NCBI GenBank assembly: GCA_947594335.1
Contig: CANQEC010000058.1
Location: forward strand, 1-11,437
DNA length: 11,437 nt
Origin: an uncultured Lachnospiraceae bacterium
GTDB taxonomy: Bacteria; Bacillota; Clostridia; Lachnospirales; Lachnospiraceae
Reading direction: 5' to 3'
Shown: positions 1 to 7,450 of the stretch, one piece after another
Numbering within the stretch: position 1 is the first letter of the stretch
How the letters are laid out: each line of letters starts with the position of its first letter
Made by a program: the position numbers and the translations under genes
The notes under the pieces: model-generated
Seen by the model: only the letters and a program-made list of their open reading frames with translations
Databases searched by the model: none
What the model was told of the DNA's origin: nothing

Positions 1-12
1 TTTATTTTTTTG

Positions 13-41
13 ATGACACAGCAGGAAAAAAATGGTATGAT
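13..41 (+). promoter_or_regulatory. Sigma-A-type promoter of the signalling operon
   Basis: A -35-like ATGACA lies at 13-18 (5 of 6 to TTGACA) and a -10-like TATGAT at 36-41, with a 17-bp spacer. The predicted transcription start is near 48, giving a leader of about 25 nt before the TTG start at 73. This promoter overlaps the in-frame ATG codons at 13 and 37, which argues against either as the real start of the first gene. Inferred from consensus match only. Confidence 0.6.
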
Positions 42-72
42 TTCTTTATCAGAAATACGGGGAGGTACAGTT

Positions 73-2298
73 TTGGAGGATTGCAGGACGAGTGATTATC
101 AGCTGACAGAATATTTACAGTCCATTTTTGAAAACTTCGGACAGCAGGACCAGGAAATCCTGGAAATGCTTGAGGAATATCAGAAAACAGAGCTGTGGCC
201 TCTGGTGGAGGCATACAAACAGAACAGCGCCCGCCAGATCAAACGTTTTGCGGACGAGATGCCTGGAGGGTTCTTTATTTACCGTGCGGTCGGAAATGAG
301 GAGCTTTTGTATGTCAACGACGCGATGCTGCATATTTTCTGCTGCGATTCCGTTAGCGAATTTCGAAAGTGGACCGGCAACTCCTTCCGTGGGATCGTTC
401 ATCCGGATGATCTTGAGGAAGTTGAGCGCAGCATCGCCGAACAGATCGAAAACAGCCGGCTGGATCTGGACTATGTTGAGTACAGGATTATCCGCAAGGA
501 CGGAGAGGTGCGCTGGGTCGAGGATTACGGACATTTTGTACATAACAGTGAGGGCGGCATCTTTTATGTGTTTATAAGCGACGCGACCGAGAAAAAGAAC
601 AGGCTTGCGGAGGAACGTCTGGCCTGGCAGGATGAAAGCAGGCGCAAAGAAAAGGAATGGGAGAACCGGATCAAGGTGTACAGCGATGAGCTCGAAATGA
701 TCAGCGGGGAGCATTTAAGGCGCCTGGAAGTGATAGAGGGCCTGAGCATAGATTACGCTTCCATCTTTTATCTGGATCTGCGGCGGGACTGGATTCAGGC
801 CTATCGCCTTGGCCCGCTGTTCCGTCCTCAGTTTGCGCAGACAGATCAGCTTTCGGGGATCCGGAAATGCTTTGCTGCTTTTATTGACATGTGGGTGCAT
901 CCGGAAGACAGAGAGCTGGTCAGGAAAGTGACCAGCCCGGAATATATCCGCAGAAAGCTGTCTGACAGAAACGCGGTTCAGCACCATTACCGTGTTCTGG
1001 TGGAAGGAAGGGAGGCCTATCAGCAGCTGTATATCGTAAACGTCGGGAAAGAGACGCAGGTTGCGCAGGTTGTCATGGGTTTCCGGAATGTGGACAATGA
1101 GGTCCGGCATGAGCTGGAGCACAGAAAAGTGCTTGAGACGACTCTGGAGCAGGCGAAGGCCGCGAATATTGCGCGGAATACGTTTCTTGCCAATATGTCG
1201 CACGATCTTCGGACCCCGATGAATGCGATTGCGGGGTTTACGGAGCTTGCCAAAAAGCATAAGGACGAGCCGGAGAAGGTGCTTGAATATCTGAACAGGA
1301 TCGAGGATTCCGGGAAACTGCTTCTTCAGCTTCTCTCGGACGTGCTGGAATTTACAAAGATCGAATCGGATCAGATTCATATAGAGGAAACGGCGTGCAG
1401 CCTCCTGGAGATTGCGGAAAAGGTCTGCGCGGCGGCTTCTCCCCGGGCGCGGCTCAGGGGAATCGCATTTTCCGGGGACATGACGGGGCTTGTGCATCCG
1501 GATGTCTACGTGGATGGAAACAAGCTGGAGGAAATTCTGACGCATCTTGTTTACAACGCAATCAAATATACGCTGAGGGGCGGAAGCGTCTGGCTTACCG
1601 TATCGGAGATAAAACGGCTTTCCAACGATTACGCGGTTTACCGTTTTGTGGTTGAAGATACCGGAATCGGAATCGGAGAAGAATTTCTGCCTTATGTTTT
1701 TGAACCCTTTGAGCGGGAAAAGAATACGACCTTAAGCGGGGTCCAGGGAACCGGACTGGGGCTTGCGATCACGAGAAATATTGTGGACCGGATGGGAGGC
1801 GTTATCGAAGCCGCGAGCGAGGTGGATCAGGGAAGCCGTTTTACCGTTACGCTGAGTCTGCGGCTGAACCGCGAGGAAGAGGCGGGGAAGGAATACACAG
1901 GGAATACGCTGGACCGGTTGAGGAGCGGACAGAAAATCCTGCTTGTGGAGGATAATGAGATCAATCGTGAAATTGAGGTTGAACTTTTGTGCAGCGCGGG
2001 CTTTCAGGTGGACACGGCGCAGGACGGAAGCGTGGCGGTGGACATGGTGCAGAGATCCAGGCCGAACGAATACGCCCTGATTCTGATGGATATCCAGATG
2101 CCGGTGATGGACGGACACCAGGCGGCCCAGGCCATACGAAAACTGGAGGATCCGTATCTGGCAGGCATTCCCATCATCGCCCTGTCGGCGAATGCTTTTG
2201 ATGAGGACCGGAAACGGTCGATGAAGAGCGGCATGAACGCGCATCTGGCCAAGCCTGTCGATATGAACCGGCTGATCGAGCTGATCGGGGAAATCTGA
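73..2298 (+). CDS. Cytoplasmic PAS-containing hybrid sensor histidine kinase with C-terminal receiver
   Basis: This 741-aa protein is a hybrid two-component kinase. A PAS domain lies at about residues 62-175 (GGFFIYRA to the DATEKK end, PAS_3-like). A charged coiled-coil helix follows at about 177-225, then a second, more divergent PAS-like region at about 227-343. The HisKA domain carries MSHDLRTPMNA with phospho-acceptor H377. The ATPase domain has the N-box VYNAIKYT (N495), DTGIGIG and GTGLGLAIT. The receiver at about 620-741 has E626/D627, phospho-acceptor D673 in MDIQMPVMDG, S705 and K727. No membrane segment or signal peptide is visible, so it should sense a cytoplasmic cue. The TTG start is chosen because GGGGAGGT (59-66) sits 7 nt upstream; upstream ATGs lack good sites and overlap the promoter. 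The stop is 42 bp before the next gene, so the two are probably co-transcribed. The ligand is unknown, and no Hpt domain is encoded in the window. Confidence 0.93.
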   Translation: MEDCRTSDYQLTEYLQSIFENFGQQDQEILEMLEEYQKTELWPLVEAYKQNSARQIKRFADEMPGGFFIYRAVGNEELLYVNDAMLHIFCCDSVSEFRKWTGNSFRGIVHPDDLEEVERSIAEQIENSRLDLDYVEYRIIRKDGEVRWVEDYGHFVHNSEGGIFYVFISDATEKKNRLAEERLAWQDESRRKEKEWENRIKVYSDELEMISGEHLRRLEVIEGLSIDYASIFYLDLRRDWIQAYRLGPLFRPQFAQTDQLSGIRKCFAAFIDMWVHPEDRELVRKVTSPEYIRRKLSDRNAVQHHYRVLVEGREAYQQLYIVNVGKETQVAQVVMGFRNVDNEVRHELEHRKVLETTLEQAKAANIARNTFLANMSHDLRTPMNAIAGFTELAKKHKDEPEKVLEYLNRIEDSGKLLLQLLSDVLEFTKIESDQIHIEETACSLLEIAEKVCAAASPRARLRGIAFSGDMTGLVHPDVYVDGNKLEEILTHLVYNAIKYTLRGGSVWLTVSEIKRLSNDYAVYRFVVEDTGIGIGEEFLPYVFEPFEREKNTTLSGVQGTGLGLAITRNIVDRMGGVIEAASEVDQGSRFTVTLSLRLNREEEAGKEYTGNTLDRLRSGQKILLVEDNEINREIEVELLCSAGFQVDTAQDGSVAVDMVQRSRPNEYALILMDIQMPVMDGHQAAQAIRKLEDPYLAGIPIIALSANAFDEDRKRSMKSGMNAHLAKPVDMNRLIELIGEI

Positions 2299-2340
2299 CC
2301 GGCTGTTTCCGTGAGGTTTAAAGAAAAGGAAGTAGAGTAC

Positions 2341-4251
2341 ATGGGATTTGACGCGCAAATGAAATGTATGTGGGAACAGGTGAAACTGCCGGTTCTTGTT
2401 ATGGAATCGTCCCAGGAGGGATTTCATCCGATATACCAGAACAGTGCCGCGGATATCCTCTGTCCGCCCGGCGGCACGATTCTGGACATTCTTGAAAAAC
2501 AGACGGCGGATGCGCTGCTCGACGCGGCTTCCTGCCTGGAAAACGATGATCATCCGATTTTCTGCCATATCGGGGAAACCGTTTATTCGGCGGTTCTGTT
2601 TGAGTGGAAATCTTTCCGTGTGTGCATGCTGCATAAGGTGGACAGTTATTACAGGGAGACGCAGAGACAGCTGAACGAGGCGGTTATGGCAAACCGCGCG
2701 AAGACAAGCTTTCTTTCGGAGATGTCGCACGATATCCGGACGCCGATGAACGCGATCATAGGCATGACGGATATAGCGCTTATGCAGGAAGAGATTCCCG
2801 CGCAGATCCAGTCCTGCCTGACCAAAATCCGAACGGCTTCCGATCACATGATGTCCCTGCTGAATGAAGTTCTTGATATGTCCCGGATCGAAAGCGGGAA
2901 GATTCTGCTCCAGACGGATGAGGAGGAGATCGCGGACATTCTGCATGAGATTCTGATTGTGGCGCAGCCCCAGGCGGATGCGAAACAGCAGAATTTTTCG
3001 CTTTCGCTTGGACGGATGGATCAGGAGCGGATCGTTGTGGATTCTGTCCGGCTGAAACAGATCTGTATTAATCTGCTGTCAAATGCGGTGAAATTTACGC
3101 CGGAGGGCGGCAGCATTTCGATGTTTCTTGAAATAACGGAGAAAGCCGACAGAAAAGATCAGGTTTTAATGCATCTTGATGTGAAGGATACGGGGATAGG
3201 GATGAGCAAAGAGTTTCTGTCCCGCGTGTTTGTGCCGTTTGAGCGGGAGGAGAGCGCTCTGGTCAGCAAGATCCAGGGAACCGGCCTGGGCATGGCGATC
3301 ACAAAAAATCTTGTCGAGCTGATGGGCGGCAGCATTCATGTGGAAAGCAGTCCGGGAGAAGGCACGGCTTTCCATATTGAGATTCCCTTCCAGAAGGCAA
3401 ACGGGACGGAGGATGTCTGCGAAAACGCGCTTAAGGGCCGCAGGATTCTGCTTTTTGACAGCAGCGCCGAGGAAGCCGGGCAGGTAATCCGGCTGGCTAA
3501 AAGGCTTGGCATGGAAACGGACTGGGCGAAAAAAGCGGAGCAGGTGGTTCATTTTATCAACGACGCCGTGTTCTGCGGGATAGAATATTTCGCGTTTCTT
3601 GTCTCGGAAAAGATTGAGGATGTGGAGCTGCTGTCCTTTCTCCCGGAAATCCGCGGGCGGATGGGAGCGGATTTCCCGGTGCTGATGCTCTCCGCAAAAG
3701 ACTGGAAGCACAGTGAATATATGTTTACGAGAGCGGGAGTTGACGCGTTTATTCCGCTTCCGCTGTTTTACAGCAGATTTTCCCGGGGACTTTACGCATT
3801 CACCGCGGAAGGAAAGCTTGAGAACGATAAAAAGTCGCTGCGGACGAGCGCCATGCAGCAGGATTTTTCCGGCAGGAGGATCCTTCTGGTTGAAGATAAC
3901 GAACTGAACCGCGAGATCGCGGAGGAGCTGCTTGGCATGAGCGGCGTTACGATCGAATCCGCGGAGAACGGAAAAGAAGCACTCGAAAAATTCAGCAAAA
4001 TGAAACCGTTTTATTATGATATGATTCTGATGGATATCCAGATGCCCGTGATGAACGGGCTGGAGGCGACGCAGGCGATCCGCGCGCTTGACCGGCCGGA
4101 TGCGGGGACAGTTCCTGTCATTGCGATGACCGCGAACGCTTTTGTGGAGGATGTCAGAAACTCTCTCGAGGCAGGCATGAATGCCCATGTTTCCAAGCCG
4201 CTTGATATGGATCTGCTTTTTTCGTGCATGGAGCATTTTTTCGTATCGTGA
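2341..4251 (+). CDS. Hybrid histidine kinase with degenerate pseudo-receiver plus true receiver
   Basis: This 636-aa soluble hybrid kinase is a paralogue of the preceding one. A short PAS-like N-terminus (about residues 10-100) leads through a helix to HisKA (MSHDIRTPMNA, H130). The ATPase domain follows, with N-box LSNAVKFT (N248), DTGIGM and GTGLGMAIT. A receiver-like segment at about 367-485 begins RRILLFDSS but has S422 where the phospho-acceptor Asp should be and L473 where the conserved Lys should be, so it is probably not phosphorylatable. The C-terminal receiver (about 512-636) is intact: E518/D519, D565 in MDIQMPVMNG, K619. The ATG at 2341 is chosen because AAGGA at 2326-2330 lies 10 nt upstream; an in-frame GTG at 2311 is a weaker alternative that would add 10 residues. 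No membrane segment is seen. It lies in an operon with its neighbours. The signal and phosphotransfer partner are unknown. Confidence 0.93.
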   Translation: MGFDAQMKCMWEQVKLPVLVMESSQEGFHPIYQNSAADILCPPGGTILDILEKQTADALLDAASCLENDDHPIFCHIGETVYSAVLFEWKSFRVCMLHKVDSYYRETQRQLNEAVMANRAKTSFLSEMSHDIRTPMNAIIGMTDIALMQEEIPAQIQSCLTKIRTASDHMMSLLNEVLDMSRIESGKILLQTDEEEIADILHEILIVAQPQADAKQQNFSLSLGRMDQERIVVDSVRLKQICINLLSNAVKFTPEGGSISMFLEITEKADRKDQVLMHLDVKDTGIGMSKEFLSRVFVPFEREESALVSKIQGTGLGMAITKNLVELMGGSIHVESSPGEGTAFHIEIPFQKANGTEDVCENALKGRRILLFDSSAEEAGQVIRLAKRLGMETDWAKKAEQVVHFINDAVFCGIEYFAFLVSEKIEDVELLSFLPEIRGRMGADFPVLMLSAKDWKHSEYMFTRAGVDAFIPLPLFYSRFSRGLYAFTAEGKLENDKKSLRTSAMQQDFSGRRILLVEDNELNREIAEELLGMSGVTIESAENGKEALEKFSKMKPFYYDMILMDIQMPVMNGLEATQAIRALDRPDAGTVPVIAMTANAFVEDVRNSLEAGMNAHVSKPLDMDLLFSCMEHFFVS

Positions 4252-4279
4252 GAGCGGCAGCTGGCAGGAGGCAGGATGT

Positions 4280-6151
4280 ATGAAGAAATATCAGGAAAAG
4301 TACATTGATAATCTGAAGCTTGTCATGAAACTGTCTGATCTGTCCCTGGATGGTTCGGAGGATATCTCTTTGTTTCTTTTAAAGCGCCAGGAAAACCGCC
4401 TCCGGATACGCGGGATCGCCGCGGAAAATACGGAGCTTCTTCGAAAAAACCTCATGCCCGTCCTGGATGATATTGTGTCTGCCGATGAGGATGAGATTGC
4501 CGCGCTCGATGAGTTTGCGGGTCATCTGCTCCAGTGGCCCAGACAGCTCGATCTTGTGCTGAATTACATGCTGCGCTGTTCTCTGGTGGCCTACGCGCGA
4601 AAATGGAAAAAGAGGGACATGCTGATCTGCCAGCTTTACCATACGGGGATGGCGCTGCTGTATATGCAGGAGCTTGCCGACGTCGCAAAACAGTACAGGT
4701 ACAACTGGAAAATGGGGATGGCGTTTGGGGAAGCCGCTTCTTATCTCAGAGTTTATGATGAGATTGAGGATCCCGCGACGCGGGGATATATTCACAGAGC
4801 CATGGCCAATATTGCACTGTCCTATCGCTGGGATGATCCTGAGGAGGCGGACGGGAAGGTCGAGGCGATCAGGCGTTCCTTTCAGATTCTGACTGATCCG
4901 GCCTATCATGAGAAGACTCCCTCCCTTCCGTGGGATACTTATCTTTATAAAAGTCATCAGGAGCGCACGACGGAGATGACGCTTCTTCGAAAAGGAGAGG
5001 ACGATGTGCGGATTATACGGGAGGTTATGGAATCGGCGGAGTTTGTGTGGAAGAGACAGATGGAAAACAGCCGGAAGACCGGTGCGCGTCCCCATATCCG
5101 CTGGGTGATCGAATATGAGATGGCCCAGTACCACTGCGGGATCTGCACCCTTCCCCAGCTTTTGAAAAAAATGGAAGAGCTTTATATGGATCAGGACTGG
5201 GAGGATTTTTCCGAGAGGGGGATTTTCGGCAATATATATCTTCCGGCGCTGTACGGAAGCTATCTGACGAGGGACCGGTCGCTTTTGCGGGGCAAGAAGG
5301 ATATCATGAGCTTTATGTACAGTCAGATGGTGAGATATGTCCGGAAAATGCCGAACAATGAGCTGAACGGAAAGCTGGTTCAGAACCTTCTTGGCGGGAT
5401 GCGGGCATTTGTGGAATATCCTGACGGGATTCAGATGAAGGATTTTCTGATCCGTCTTGTCGTCGTCAGAAATCCGGAGATCTGCGCGTATCTGCTGATG
5501 ACGGGGGAGACGGCGCGCAGGATCATGCGGCGCGCCATTGAGAAAATTCCGGAATCTTTGACAGGAGTTCTTGACCTGCCTGATGTGCAGGCGGTGCGCG
5601 AACACAAAGAGGAGCTGCTGCTGTTTGCCTGCGAGAGCGGGATCCTGCACGATGTCGGCCGCCTGATGACGGGGAACCTCACGGCGCTTTCCGGAAGATC
5701 ATGGCTGGAGGAAGAAAAAGTTCTGTACGAATTTCATACAGAGGCCGGTGCAAAGCTTCTGGAATCCTGTGAGTCAACCAAGCGGTATGCCATGACGGCG
5801 CTGGGACATCACCGGTGGTACGACGAAACGGGAGGATATCCGTCAGAATACCGCCGGGAGGAGAATCCCGACAGGCAGGTGACGGATATTGTGGGAATTG
5901 CCGCCGTTTTGGTGGAGCTGTTTGTCGAAGAACAGGAACGCCGGGTGAACGCGCAGGATCCCGGACAGATCCTGCATGGAGCGGCCGCGCGGATCCTGGA
6001 AGAAGCCGGCACCCGGTTTGCCCCGGAATATGCGGCGCTGCTGCCGGAAATGGAGGAAGAGCTTGCCGTTTACCTCAAAGACGCCGGCCGCCGCTGCTAT
6101 GAGCAGGCGTTCGCAATGATGAGGGGAGAGCAGAATATACCGGAAACATAG
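4280..6151 (+). CDS. Helical protein with C-terminal divergent HD-GYP-like phosphohydrolase domain
   Basis: This 623-aa cytoplasmic protein has an N-terminal part (about 1-440) that reads as mostly helical with no family I recognise; a TPR-like helical array is possible. The C-terminal part resembles HD-GYP domains, which in characterised members hydrolyse cyclic di-GMP or related dinucleotides. Visible elements are H457-D458 (GILHDVGR), H486 (FHTEAG), H510-H511 (LGHHRWYDE) and G519-Y520-P521 in the GGYP turn. The later Asp normally found in the VAD segment aligns most naturally with an Ala in IVGIAAVL, so metal binding or catalysis may be altered. AGGAGG at 4266-4271 lies 8 nt before the ATG at 4280, which is why this start is preferred over longer in-frame starts inside the kinase gene. 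The gap to the kinase stop is 28 bp, so translation is probably operon-linked. There is no receiver domain. It could be a sensor rather than an enzyme. Confidence 0.75.
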   Translation: MKKYQEKYIDNLKLVMKLSDLSLDGSEDISLFLLKRQENRLRIRGIAAENTELLRKNLMPVLDDIVSADEDEIAALDEFAGHLLQWPRQLDLVLNYMLRCSLVAYARKWKKRDMLICQLYHTGMALLYMQELADVAKQYRYNWKMGMAFGEAASYLRVYDEIEDPATRGYIHRAMANIALSYRWDDPEEADGKVEAIRRSFQILTDPAYHEKTPSLPWDTYLYKSHQERTTEMTLLRKGEDDVRIIREVMESAEFVWKRQMENSRKTGARPHIRWVIEYEMAQYHCGICTLPQLLKKMEELYMDQDWEDFSERGIFGNIYLPALYGSYLTRDRSLLRGKKDIMSFMYSQMVRYVRKMPNNELNGKLVQNLLGGMRAFVEYPDGIQMKDFLIRLVVVRNPEICAYLLMTGETARRIMRRAIEKIPESLTGVLDLPDVQAVREHKEELLLFACESGILHDVGRLMTGNLTALSGRSWLEEEKVLYEFHTEAGAKLLESCESTKRYAMTALGHHRWYDETGGYPSEYRREENPDRQVTDIVGIAAVLVELFVEEQERRVNAQDPGQILHGAAARILEEAGTRFAPEYAALLPEMEEELAVYLKDAGRRCYEQAFAMMRGEQNIPET

Positions 6152-6153
6152 AT

Positions 6154-6183
6154 CGGGCAGGAGGCGGTTTTTCCTCCTGCCCG
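6154..6183 (+). terminator. Stem-loop at the end of the signalling operon
   Basis: CGGGCAGGAGG (6154-6164) and CCTCCTGCCCG (6173-6183) form a perfect 11-bp GC-rich stem with an 8-nt loop, starting 3 nt after the stop codon. No T-run follows directly, so it may act as a weak or factor-assisted terminator, or as a 3' stabilising hairpin. Confidence 0.5.
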
Positions 6184-6191
6184 TCTGCACA

Positions 6192-6231
6192 GCCCGGGTG
6201 CTGCGTTGGCAGCTGGTTTCCATGCCTGGGC
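6192..6231 (+). other. Second stem-loop downstream of the operon
   Basis: GCCCGGG (6192-6198) can pair with CCTGGGC (6225-6231) with one G-U pair. An inner hairpin GCTGC-GTTG-GCAGC lies at 6200-6213. A run of six T residues follows only at 6253-6258, too far for a classical intrinsic terminator. With the hairpin at 6154 it probably marks the end of the upstream transcript. Confidence 0.35.
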
Positions 6232-6245
6232 CTGCGCATAAATCC

Positions 6246-6513
6246 TGACAGATTTTTTATTCAATATAATCCATATAACGACAGCGAAAAACAAAAAAAT
6301 TCGTATTTTTTCGTCACAATTCTCCATAAATTACGTTAATATTTTATGACAGAAGGGATTTACTGTCAGAAGGCATTGTCGGATACTGTCACACAAAAAT
6401 GATTGCGAAAGCAGAAAGATAAGTTATACTAGAATGGAATTCTGAGAAAATCAGACATTTTAGAACGCAGTGTGTTTTGTACAGAACATCTGGCAGGCCC
6501 GGGAATGACAGTA
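6246..6513. repeat. Repeated TGACAG/CTGTCA motifs upstream of spo0A
   Basis: The hexamer TGACAG or its complement occurs at 6246-6251, 6347-6352, 6363-6368, 6386-6391 and 6506-6511. Three of these extend to the octamer TGACAGTA/TACTGTCA (6361-6368, 6384-6391, 6506-6513). The pair at 6347 and 6363 forms an inverted repeat with a 10-bp spacer. The cluster at 6347-6391 lies just upstream of the predicted spo0A promoter, in a position suited to an activator, and the last copy lies in the leader. The motif does not match the classical 0A box (TTTGTCRAA). The binding protein is unknown. Confidence 0.45.
6403..6430 (+). promoter_or_regulatory. Predicted vegetative promoter of spo0A
   Basis: TTGCGA (6403-6408, 4 of 6 to the -35 consensus) is separated by 16 bp from TATACT (6425-6430, 5 of 6 to the -10 consensus). 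Transcription would start near 6437, giving a leader of about 110 nt. A 0A-box-like TTGTCGGA lies upstream at 6376-6383. No convincing sigma-H promoter was found, although spo0A of Bacillus has one. Confidence 0.5.
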
Positions 6514-6547
6514 TACAGGAAATTGAGTATTAGGAGAGGAGTTTGTG

Positions 6548-7342
6548 ATGGGAAAACTTAATATTGCGATCGCTGATGACAATGAAAGAATGGTAAGACT
6601 TCTTGATCATATCGTAAACAGCGATGAGGAGCTGCAGGTAGTCGGAAAAGCGTCCAACGGAGAGGAGCTTCTGGAAGTAATACAGGAGAAAAAGCCGGAC
6701 GTGGTGCTGCTTGACATTATTATGCCGAAACTCGACGGACTTGCCGTGATGGACCGCGTGAACCGGGATCCGGCGATCAAGAAGCCGGCGTTTATCGTAA
6801 TATCCGCGGTGAGTCAGGAAAAGACGACGGAGGACGCGTTCGAGGTGGGGGCGGATTACTATATCCTGAAGCCGTTTGACAATGACATGGTGCTCCGCCA
6901 GATCAAGAGAACAAAGGCAAGGCAGGAGAGAAACCATTCGGGAATCCGGAAGATCAACGCGTATGAGAGCCGGAAGGAATACATGGAACGCAATCTGGAA
7001 ACAGATGTCACAAATATCATACATGAAGTGGGAGTTCCGGCGCATATCAAAGGATACCAGTATCTGCGGGACGCGATCATCATGTCGGTGACGGATATGG
7101 AGATGCTGAATTCGATAACCAAGATCCTGTATCCCACGATCGCAAAGCGTCATCAGACGACGCCCAGCCGTGTGGAGCGGGCGATACGCCACGCGATCGA
7201 AGTCGCGTGGAGCCGCGGGAAAATGGATACGATCGACGCGCTGTTCGGCTATACGGTCAGCAACGGGAAAGGAAAACCGACGAACTCGGAGTTTATCGCG
7301 ATGATTGCGGACAAGATCCGGCTGGAGTACCGCAGCAGGTAG
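6548..7342 (+). CDS. spo0A: Spo0A, sporulation master response regulator
   Basis: This 264-aa protein is Spo0A, the DNA-binding response regulator that commits the cell to sporulation and controls stationary-phase genes. The receiver (about 1-125) has the acidic pair D10/D11, phospho-acceptor D56 in LLDIIMPKLDG, S86 and K108 in ILKPFD. A charged linker leads to the Spo0A C-terminal domain (about 150-264), whose hallmark PSRVERAIRHAIEVAW forms the recognition-helix region and is followed by LFGYTVSNGKGKPTNSEFIAMIAD. Length and residue positions match the family. The start is ATG 6548 with GAGGAG at 6536-6541, 6 nt away; GTG 6545 would add one residue. It is monocistronic by position, with its own promoter upstream. 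The usual clostridial neighbour spoIVB is not immediately upstream here; instead there is a kinase/HD-GYP-like operon, whose kinases could be direct or indirect phosphate donors (inference). Confidence 0.98.
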   Translation: MGKLNIAIADDNERMVRLLDHIVNSDEELQVVGKASNGEELLEVIQEKKPDVVLLDIIMPKLDGLAVMDRVNRDPAIKKPAFIVISAVSQEKTTEDAFEVGADYYILKPFDNDMVLRQIKRTKARQERNHSGIRKINAYESRKEYMERNLETDVTNIIHEVGVPAHIKGYQYLRDAIIMSVTDMEMLNSITKILYPTIAKRHQTTPSRVERAIRHAIEVAWSRGKMDTIDALFGYTVSNGKGKPTNSEFIAMIADKIRLEYRSR

Positions 7343-7377
7343 TGACATAATTATTTCAATAATAGGAAGAATAATGC

Positions 7378-7406
7378 TTTTCATCTCTGCAAAAATGAGT
7401 TATAAT
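7378..7406 (+). promoter_or_regulatory. Predicted sigma-A promoter of glgA
   Basis: TTTTCA (7378-7383, 4 of 6 to -35) and a perfect TATAAT (7401-7406) are separated by 17 bp, 36 bp downstream of the spo0A stop. The start would fall near 7413, with a leader of roughly 38 nt. No clear terminator separates spo0A from this promoter, so read-through into glgA is possible. Confidence 0.6.
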
Positions 7407-7450
7407 CTTATTATCGGGGTAGTAAGATAACAATTATGCGGAGGTTTTAT

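Noticed and set aside
10..72. Longer start of the first kinase (TTG at 10, ATG at 13 or 37)
   Set aside because: These codons overlap the predicted promoter, and the best ribosome binding site (59-66) points to TTG at 73.
1732..2946. 404-aa minus-strand open frame across the two kinases
   Set aside because: It is antisense to conserved kinase and receiver domains and is rich in His and Arg in the manner of a shadow frame.
4181..4279. N-terminal extension of the HD-GYP-like gene into the kinase gene
   Set aside because: AGGAGG at 4266-4271 is ideally spaced for ATG 4280, and the extension only reads the kinase's C-terminus in another frame.
3166..5650. Long minus-strand open frames of 356 and 423 aa
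   Set aside because: Both lie opposite clearly coding plus-strand genes and show no recognisable domain.
6376..6435. Sigma-H promoter and 0A box for spo0A
   Set aside because: The -10/-35 matches to sigma-H had wrong spacing, and the only 0A-like site (TTGTCGGA) has a mismatch, so neither is called with confidence.
6441..6455. TCTGA-GAAAA-TCAGA hairpin in the spo0A leader as a riboswitch or attenuator
   Set aside because: The stem is only 5 bp, and no conserved riboswitch core or alternative structure is visible.
7350..7363. ATTATT-TC-AATAAT dyad after spo0A as a terminator
   Set aside because: It is a short AT-only stem with a 2-nt loop and no following T-run.
6530..7384. 284-aa minus-strand open frame opposite spo0A
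   Set aside because: It is a shadow of the conserved Spo0A reading frame.
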